From Adiantum capillus-veneris (taxonomy: Eukaryota > Streptophyta > Polypodiopsida > Polypodiales > Pteridaceae): a DNA stretch of 64,000 nt. The stretch covers positions 14,508,912-14,572,911 of the forward strand of contig CM043965.1 of assembly GCA_014529385.2 (NCBI GenBank). The letters run 5' to 3'. The position numbers and the translations under genes are program-made. Numbering within the stretch: the first letter of the stretch is position 1; each line of letters begins with the position of its first letter. Shown here in pieces: positions 56,801-64,000 of this stretch. Under the pieces are notes generated by a model, which ran no database searches, had not been told where the DNA came from, and worked only from the letters and a program-made list of their open reading frames with translations.

Positions 56801-58633
56801 AGTGAGGAGGGTGAAAGGTGCTTTCAAGAAGTTAAAACCATTTTGAGCTCATTGCCTGTCGTCCTACAACCCACATGGGGTGAATTATTCTATGTAAATC
56901 CTAGTGTAGGTCCAGAAGCTCTAGGAGCTGTCTTGATGCAAAAAGACCCAAAGACATCTCTCATGAGACCAGTCTACTTCTCTAGTAGAGTGATGACAGC
57001 TGCTGAAAAGGGTTTCAGCGCAACTGAGCAATTGGTGCTAGCTCTTAAGTTTGCAGTGGAGAAGTTTCGGGCTTACTTACTTCCGAGACAATTTGTGGTG
57101 ATCACAACTGAGGAGGTTTTTCCATATGCCCTACAACACATGGAATTGTCTCAAAGAATAGCAAAGTGGGTGGTGCAGCTTCAAGAGTTTGACTACACAC
57201 TACAAGTAGAGGATTCCACCCGTGCTTGTTTGGCAGATGTCCTCACACAAAGGTGTTATGAGAAGGCCAAGAAAGAGGCACCTAGTAAGGTACCGCCTAT
57301 CCCGGAGCCTGAAGTTCTAATGGGAGCACACCGTCTGTATTTTGATGGGGCTTACAAGAGGACCAAAGACAAGTCATCAGCAGGCATAGTAATATTAGGT
57401 CCAGAGAAGGAGAAGATCTTTGCAAAAGGGTTTCATCTAAAAGAGGTTCATTCTAACAATGAGGCAGAGTACCATGCCCTTGTTTTAGGGTTGCAATGTT
57501 GTCTTTCTCAGGGCATCACAAAGCTAAATGTTTTTGGTGACTCCATGTTGATTGTTAAGCAAATGGTTGGTGTATGGGCCTGTAAAAATGACAAATTGTC
57601 TGTTAAGATGAGGGAAGCAAAGGCCTTGTTGAAGGGTTTTAAAGAAGTTCGAGTGCACTTTGTACCTAGAGATCAAAATCGAGAAGCAGATGCCTTAGCA
57701 GGTGAAGAACTACAAACTCTCATAGTAGGTGCTATCCTTGTGAAAAGTCCTTTATACCAGGGAAAGGAGGAGCTGCATGATTTACTTTACTTTCTTGAGC
57801 ATTGTGAAGCACCCTCTGGTATGAGTAAAAGTGAACGTAGGTGGTTGGCAAAAAAGGCTACCAGCTATAGCTTAGTGAATGAGGACTTGTATTGTAGACG
57901 GAAAGATGGTGTCTTAAGGAGAGTTCCTGCATCCCAAGAGATAAAGGATATTTTGTTTAGTGGTCATGAAGGTGTGTGTGGTGACCACTTTGCACAAGAG
58001 ATTACTAGCAGAAAGATTTTACAAGCAGGGTTCACGTGGCCAAGCCTCCATCGAGATGTACAACATTGGTGCCGCACATGTGAGGTTTGCCAAAAATCTG
58101 GACCAAGGCGTCTTACCCATGAAAATCAGCATCCAATCAAAACCTATGGGCCATTTGAAAAATGGGGGATAGATGCAATAGTGCCACTACCTTGCACTCA
58201 ATCAGGGAAGGAATACATCATTATGGGGGTGGAGTACATGACCAGATGGGCAGAAGCTCGTCCCACAAAGCGCATCACAGCCAAGGACGTGAGTGATTTC
58301 ATTTTTGAATGCCTTTGTTGCCGTTTTGGCACACCTTTGGAGATTCTCTCGGATAGGGGACCGGGATTTCGAGCTGATTTAGTCGGGCAATTGATGAGCA
58401 AGTTAAAAATCAAGCGCAGGCACTCTACACCATACTACCCTCAGTGCAATGGTCTTGTGGAAAAGGTAAATGGTCTTATATGTAAAATCATCACTAAGCA
58501 AGTGCATTTACATCCTAAGGCATGGGACAAACACCTAGATGCAGCACTTTGGGCCTACAGAACATCCTTTAAAAATCCTTGGGGTATACACCTTTTCACT
58601 TGGTTTACGGGCAAGAGGCACTATTGCCTATAG
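53900..58633 (+). CDS. Ty3-B gag-pol polyprotein (one in-frame TAG)
   Basis: The frame opens at ATG 53900 (MAFPNFYGKPGE), typical of a Ty3 gag core, and has one TAG at 54086-54088. It is then open for 1,510 codons from 54101. Residues below count from 54101. Gag helices (1-110, WEKWCASLGEGERAPECL); CCHC knuckle CYNCGEVVHGMYYC at about 177-191; protease with VDGGAEICVM near 409 and LILGRPWI near 484. Reverse transcriptase spans about 640-850 with FIDD at 788-791. A first RNase H spans 925-1055 with catalytic residues lost. A second, archaeal-type RNase H spans about 1078-1205 (YFDGAYK D1082, NNEAEYHAL, FGDSMLIV, NREADALA). The integrase has HEG...H, CRTCEVC and D1358, D1418, E1454 (35 residues between the last two). 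A 1-base shift near 58585 ends this frame early. Confidence 0.93.
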
Positions 58634-59094
58634 AAGTGGAGCTAGCGAGCCTCCGAGTTCTAAAAGCACATCAAGAGGATAGTCAAGAGAAGCAGGTGGA
58701 AGGAAGAATCATCGATTTGGAGAGATTAGGGCTAGATCGAAAGTCAGCAGTGAAGTACTATGCAGCCCAGGCAGAGAAGAGACGAAAGAAGTTCAATCGC
58801 AACCTTGTCAATAAAGGTATCAAGGAAGGTTCTTTAGTGCTCAGATACGAAAATCGCTTTGATTGCAGGAAGGATGGTAAGTTCTTGCTTAAGTGGGAAG
58901 GCCCTTTTGTAGTGATACAGAGGTTCTCAAATGGTAGTTACCAACTAGGTGACCTAGATGGTAAGGTACATCAGACCCCGGTAAATGGTTGGCGATTGAA
59001 GGCCTACCAATGTCGTCTTTCACATCCATATGCTGGTGAAATCAATGCTAAGGATGGTTCACAGGAGAGCTCATCCTATTCGAGCTCCAACTAA
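58579..59094 (+). pseudogene. Ty3-B integrase C-terminal part in a shifted frame
   Basis: After the 1-base shift near 58585 the integrase continues with TPFHLVYGQEALLP (the conserved post-core motif). It then has the YENRFDCRKDGKFLLKWEGPFVV segment and KVHQTPVNGWRLKAY, an SH3-like integrase tail, and stops at 59094. No chromodomain is visible. Confidence 0.88.
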
Positions 59095-59421
59095 GGTAAC
59101 AATCATGTACATAGTCGTTTCAAAAAAAAAAAAAAAAAAAGGAAAAAAGAGAAGAAAAAAGAAAAAAAGAGAATGCTACCAGTGAAAGCGGATATTGACA
59201 ATGGATGGGGTATGGCTTTAGAGGGTCTAGGAGACCAGTTGTTAGTCATGGATGGATACAATTATTCATCAGAAAGGACTAAACAGGGTGCATCAGCCAA
59301 GAAAGCAGTAACATGGCAAATTCAATTGGTACTAGGTGGGTAAGTATTCAAGAGAACCCTATTGTAGCACAACCTATAGCTAGAGGCATCAAATACCTCT
59401 AGCTTAAGGGGGAGGGCTATA
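59095..59421 (+). other. Ty3-B 3' non-coding region, hairpin and polypurine tract
   Basis: An A-rich tract lies at 59120-59175. A perfect 8-bp stem GCTAGAGG (59379-59386) / CCTCTAGC (59396-59403) with a 9-base loop sits immediately before the polypurine tract AAGGGGGAGGGCTATA (59406-59421), which abuts the 3' LTR. Confidence 0.85.
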
Positions 59422-60938
59422 TGATGCATGGTTTTTAGGACCCCTTCTGAAGATGCAATAAAGGCACAGTCAGTTGTTGGGGAGATGAGGATACTCTAGT
59501 CCAAGGGATCTCGAAAGAGAAGAAAAATCTACTTCACAAGCACCAAAGAGTAAAAAGTGCCATGGACAGAAGATACGTGGGAACGAGCTCTTATGCATGC
59601 CTACAACCTATATCTTACAGAATAGCCCATTCTAGGTGTGAATTTCTAGTGAAATTTACACGAGGATGTTCGTGTGGACTCACAGCACAGCATACTCCGT
59701 TTTCACTTTTTTACCAACAGTAAATATTTTTTACCACAGTAAATATTTTTTACCTACAGTAAATATTTTTCACCTACATGGTAAATACAAATCACTTTTT
59801 ACCTACAGTAACTTTTTTTACCCATGGTAAATATTTTTTACTGCACCATAAGTATTTGGTAGGTTACAGTTCACCATTACTAGAAGCAGTGATTGGGCAT
59901 CAACAATGCAGTTACAGGAGGAGAAAAGGGGAAAATCTTATGGTAAAGGTGAGTCAACAGGGATAAAGACTTTTAAGTTGAAAAGAGACATGCTGATTTT
60001 TTCAAAGAACACATGTCAAAAGAAGCCATGGTTGAGGATTTTTTGAGAATTTGATATTCAGGAGGACCCAGCTGCCACCTCCCCCCCGCAGGTCCCCCCC
60101 TGGCATGTGCAGAACCTCCAGTTTCAACAGCCACCTTACCTGCTCTTAAATGCTGGTCAAGGCCTTATCCCCATGTGCCACAATCAAAAAAATTAGCATT
60201 TACCCTCCCCTCTCACATCACTCTAGAGAATATCTTGATGGTGACATATCAGGTGACCTCAATCTGTTGACCACCCTAAGCAAAAAGTAACCCCAATCAG
60301 TGGATTTAAGCATGTTTATCCCTAATCCTAAACCCTCTCAGAAACCTATATAAGGATGCCTTCTCTCACTCAAAACCAACACTTCACCCACTTCACCAAG
60401 CAACGAAGCTATGACGACATTGCTCACAACGAGGAGCTATGGATGGAGCTCTACTCTCTCTCCCTCTAGTATGCTACATTACTAGCCCTAAAACCTAAAT
60501 AAAGAGTCTTCTCTCATGCTCCATGGCCACCATCCTCGCCATCATTCTCTAAGGTATTGATGTGTTGCTAGTAGGATCATACCTACTTGCTGGGTTGATT
60601 GTTTTTGACAAGGGATTATGACATCCTTGGCTTGCTTCTCTATATCCTTGTTATGTATGATCAGATGCCGTTGTATTGTTAAGCTGATGTCTTGTGTATA
60701 TATATGCTACATAAGGTCCCTAAGCTTCGTTTCTATGTGTTTTGCCATATGTTTTGATGCCATCATAATGCCAGAAGTCTCACTTGCCTATGTGCACTAT
60801 GTGTGAGGTCCCTAAACCTCTTAATTTAGGGTGGTGCCCCCTTTGTTTTGTTCTTTGCTTGTTTGCATGAGGCGTGGTTTGTGGAGTGTGCACGAGTACA
60901 GAGGCCACCCGATTGCACTGCTCTTTTTCTCGCTATCA
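59422..60938 (+). repeat. Ty3-B 3' LTR
   Basis: 1,517 bp, nearly identical to 51024-52523. It has an extra TTTTTACC-ACAGTAAATA unit near 59732 and a shorter TATATA run near 60698. Confidence 0.95.
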
Positions 60939-61064
60939 ATGTATGTATGTATGTATGTATGTATGTATATACATATACATATATATGTGTGTGTGTGTGT
61001 GTGTGTGAATGTATGCACACACACATATATATGTGTGTGTGTGTGTGTAAATGTATACACACAT

Positions 61065-61119
<55 letters not shown>

Positions 61120-61124
61120 TTGAG
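60939..61124. repeat. (ATGT)n, GT, AC, AT and AG compound microsatellite
   Basis: ATGT tetramers to about 60966, alternating GT/AC/AT runs to 61100 and AG repeats to about 61119. Confidence 0.95.
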
Positions 61125-62246
61125 GGATTAAGAAAAAAAACTCGCTCCAAAAATTGATTTTGGAGTGAAGCAAGCTTTTTTCTGGAATTGTTCAAATGAG
61201 AAAAATTCTAGAGAAAGATCCCTTAAAACCTCTACTCCTAATTCTAACAATTGGTATCAAAGTAGGTTGCATCCGCATGGGCATAGTTGCTAGCACCCTC
61301 TTGCTCACTTTCTCTGATTTGGGTGAGCCAAAATGAGCTCAAAATTTTGATTTGGGCTTATTTGGCCCTCTGTTTCTACTACAGGTAGTACTCTGTAGGC
61401 AATTTTGTCCTTTTTGTTTTGAATTTATGTCACAATTTTTTGCGGAATATGTCCCTTATAGTCTTCTTTGGGTTGTGTTATATAGCACGTGTTACTTCTA
61501 CTTTGTTTTTCTCTTTTCATGCAGTCTTTACGTCAGGTGTCCAATCACTCGCCATAGCTGACAACAACAAAGATGTTGTCACGATGTTCGTTTTTGATGA
61601 GGATAAGTTGGATGGGGATAACTACCAAATATGGGCTTACATGATGACACATGTTCTTGTGTCAAAGGGAATTTGGAATGTTGGGTAGGGCATTAATACA
61701 CGTCCGCCTTCGGTGGATACATGCTATGTTTAGGATGTTGCAGATTCTGGCAGGTATGTTTTTGTTAGATTTATTTTGTCTATGACTGAAAATCTTGTTT
61801 AGGATGTTAGATGTGTGCAGGCTCATGCGTTGATTGCATTATTTGTGAAGCACACTATTACTCCTCATATTCACTCAATAAAATTAGCGAAAGAGTCTTG
61901 GGATTCTCCAGCTACTCTTTATGCAAGTCACAATGAGGCTAAAATTGCATTTTTGTGTAAAGAGCTGGAGGAAAAGATTATGCAAGAGAAAGATGACATA
62001 GACACTTTGCTTGTTGGTATCAAGGACATTAGTATGCAGCTCATTTTTGTAGGCAAAGTCATTTTTGACAATTTACTTGTGCAAACTATTCTTGATGCAT
62101 TGCTGGATTTTTATCAAAATTTTGTTAGTACTTGGACACCCAAGGAACTCCTCAAGCTGTCAAGTTTAATGCATTATGCACATTGCTATTGCAAGATTCC
62201 ATTAGGAAGAGGTTGGGGTCTAGGAGGGCCTCTTTATTTTCCATGA
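61125..62246 (+). pseudogene. gag: COP-1-like copia remnant: LTR end, primer site, leader and gag
   Basis: An LTR-like end CCTAATTCTAACA (about 61233-61245) matches the COP-1 LTR end. It is followed by TGGTATCAAAGTAGGTTGC at 61250, a Met-tRNA primer site with two changes, and the same GGTTGCATCC leader start as COP-1. Gag residues appear at 61560-61688 (DKLDGDNYQIWAYMM, VLVSKGIWN) and 61815-62200 (HIHSIKLAKESWD, NEAKIAFLCKELEEKIMQEKDDIDTL, LVQTILDALLDFYQNF), clearly homologous to COP-1 gag. A stop at 61686 and about 120 bp of unrelated or intron-like sequence separate the two parts. The element is truncated after gag. Confidence 0.85.
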
Positions 62247-62603
62247 GCCTATGGAAGTGATTAACATTTTGACAAATAGGTGTATGCCATGTGTACAAGA
62301 ATGGTGGGTGTGTAAGAGTGATCAGAGGATGCACTTTCCCCCCCCCCCCCCCTCCCGGCCAAAAAAGGAGGTGGACAATTTTATGATTTTCAGCCTTCCA
62401 TAACTCCCACATATGATCTCCGATTTGAGCGGAGACCATAGATCTACAATGTATCCCTTGATCCATAGATATGCTACATGATATAGTTTTACCGCTAGAA
62501 TTTGAATTCCATTTTGGGGGGGAAGTTTAAATTCAAATATGTTGGGTGCATAGCTATGGTGGGTGATACCTTGGGCAAGCCATGGCGACAGAGAAGGCAG
62601 AAG

Positions 62604-62688
<85 letters not shown>

Positions 62689-64000
62689 AGAGAGAGTCAA
62701 CATGGTGAAAACACCACGCTATTTTATAATTAAAACTTCCTTATACATATAAAGAGCTATCTTGCCATGCAAAATACAAGCGTATCTGCATGCCTTTAAG
62801 AGGCATTTCCCACGACAAGGGCTTGAACCCAACAACCCCCCCCCCCCCCCCCCCCTCAAGCCCAAACCACTGACAATGGATGTGAGACAATGGCAGAGTT
62901 AAATCACCTGAAACTATGAGTAGAAATCCCCCCCTTGACAATAACATAGGTTTGTGTGTGCACTTCATACAATAACATAGGTGGGTGTATGCACTTCCCT
63001 CAAATAACTATCAGTGTGATACAAACCAGAACTGAGAACCAAACACAAAAGGGAGGTCTACCACTTTTGTTTGTGGCAATGTCTATAACCCTATTCAAAA
63101 TTTTGATTGCATGGAAATAACTGGCAGATTCAAGCCTAACACAAAGCTTTGTATGATCATTTTGACATTAGACAAAAGATGACAAATCTATGACACTAAA
63201 CAAGCAAAAATCAGTTTGTGAATTCTTGTACTGCAATCTCAAAGTAGATCTTCATGTGTAGCATTTGTTGATGTACGGAGTGCTTAAAATGAACCGTGAA
63301 GAGAGTCATCATCAAATTTCTTTCTTGATGAGCTTTGATCTTGTTGAATTTCGATGCCATATTGAAGCCTTCAAGAAACCTGGTAATGAGGGTCATTGCA
63401 TTGTCTTTACCTTATTGTTTATGTTGACTTGTACTGTTTTGATATGCTTAGCAAAGAGAAATCACCCTCTGCAGTCTTTGGTAGCGCCAGTAAAACCCTA
63501 AGGTATCGTCCTAAAAAGCACTATGTGCATGCAAGATCTTGTCATCACACCTTGGCAATTGCGGCTTTTTGAGATGCTTGCAAGGAGGAGGACCTTCCCC
63601 ATCTAGTTGTCAAGATCAACCAAGTGCTTTGCAGTAGCATTTTGAAAAGCTCCTGCCAATGCACTTTACACAACCGTTATGCCATGCATGTTGAAATGTT
63701 GTCTATGCCACCAGAGGGGCTGTGTTTTGAGAAGCACACTATCAGGTCTCCTATGTCTTGAGATGTTGCCGGATCTGCTGTGTATTGAGATGATGCCGTC
63801 TGCGCCTATGGTCTTTGCCGGCCTAGGAACAACCGCCACAGCATGGCCTTTTGAGATGTAAGTAAGATGGAGGGACTTCAACTGCCTCTTGCTACGCCTA
63901 GACGTCACAAAACATCAGCATTTTGAGAGGCGATGCCGCGCTTGGCTTGTCTAAAAAAATTAACGACAACTTTCTCAAGCTTGCCTTACCTTGCAAGCAC
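62247..64000. other. Right flank without recognised gene
   Basis: Contains poly-C runs at 62339-62352 and 62837-62854, a (GA) tract at about 62607-62693, and a 31-bp direct repeat AATAACATAGGT...GTGTGCACTT / GTATGCACTT at about 62940 and 62971. Short frames are present but none has features of a known protein. A degenerate repeat lies at 63560-63950. Confidence 0.7.
63560..63950 (+). repeat. Degenerate TTTTGAGATG-N-TGCC repeats
   Basis: Variants of TTTTGAGATG followed by GC-rich TGCCG words occur at about 63571, 63642, 63690, 63724, 63758, 63784, 63849 and 63923, at irregular 26-75 bp spacing. Possibly an eroded minisatellite. Confidence 0.4.

Larger units (their letters stand above)
51024..60938 (+). 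mobile_element. Ty3-B: young Ty3-type element with two RNase H domains
   Basis: LTRs at 51024-52523 and 59422-60938 begin TGATGCATGG and end GCTATCA. They differ at only a handful of positions plus one extra short repeat unit and a TATA-repeat difference, so the insertion is recent. ATGT occurs on both sides (51020-51023 and 60939-60942), possibly a 4-bp target duplication inside a microsatellite. The order is pre-gag frames, gag, protease, reverse transcriptase, RNase H, second RNase H, integrase. This copy has a stop in gag and a shift near the end of integrase. Confidence 0.95.

Overview
The window is plant nuclear DNA made almost entirely of LTR retrotransposons. I recognise no host protein-coding gene. 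The evidence for a land plant is the mix of Ty1/copia elements with initiator-Met-tRNA primer sites (TGGTATCAGAGC type), Ty3-type elements with plant-style proteases (DGG active sites), one Ty3 element with the extra second RNase H known from the plant Tat lineage, a tRNA-derived SINE-like unit, and very abundant AG/CT, AC and AT microsatellites. A large-genome plant, perhaps a fern or other non-flowering lineage, would fit, but the species cannot be read from this sequence. Element names used here (Ty3-A, COP-1, DLE-1 and so on) are local labels.

Layout. 1-2238: microsatellites, a direct repeat, a small hAT-like MITE with an 8-bp target duplication, no gene. 2239-13258: Ty3-A, a complete minus-strand element (two about 470-bp LTRs, 5-bp target duplication GCAAG) with gag, protease, pol and, after pol, a very large extra reading frame of about 3.7 kb. 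13259-13790: purine-rich low-complexity DNA. About 13.8-23 kb: DLE-1, a plus-strand gag-protease element with no reverse transcriptase, whose leader carries eight copies of a 20-bp palindrome at about 283-bp intervals. About 23.4-36.5 kb: DLE-2, a related element on the minus strand with a similar leader array built on a different palindrome. Its gag start is split by COP-1 (23804-33630, minus, target duplication GTGTC), which is itself split by COP-2 (24350-29027, minus, target duplication CCATA).

36.5-40 kb: spacer with tandem duplications, a SINE-like unit and microsatellites. 40.05-42.7 kb: decayed copia remnant COP-3. 42.73-50.31 kb: a COP-1-type LTR split by a non-autonomous LTR element (42815-50170), which is itself split by the decayed copia element COP-4 (43747-49078). 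50.3-51.02 kb: dense microsatellites. 51024-60938: Ty3-B, a young plus-strand element with 1.5-kb near-identical LTRs, pre-gag reading frames and a gag-pol with two RNase H domains. 61.1-62.25 kb: remnant of a COP-1-like copia leader and gag. 62.25-64 kb: C tracts, a GA tract and short repeats.

The most unusual feature is the pair of DLE elements. Both have a tRNA primer site, then an array of about 285-bp modules each containing a dyad, then about 410 bp to the gag start. The dyads of the two elements differ in their arms but can both be derived from a shared ATCGCGAT core, with most core differences explicable as CpG deamination. DLE-1 codes only for gag and protease-like products plus a repeated Trp/Pro-rich tail. 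I infer a non-autonomous retroelement family with a palindrome-array leader; whether it has been described before would need a database search.
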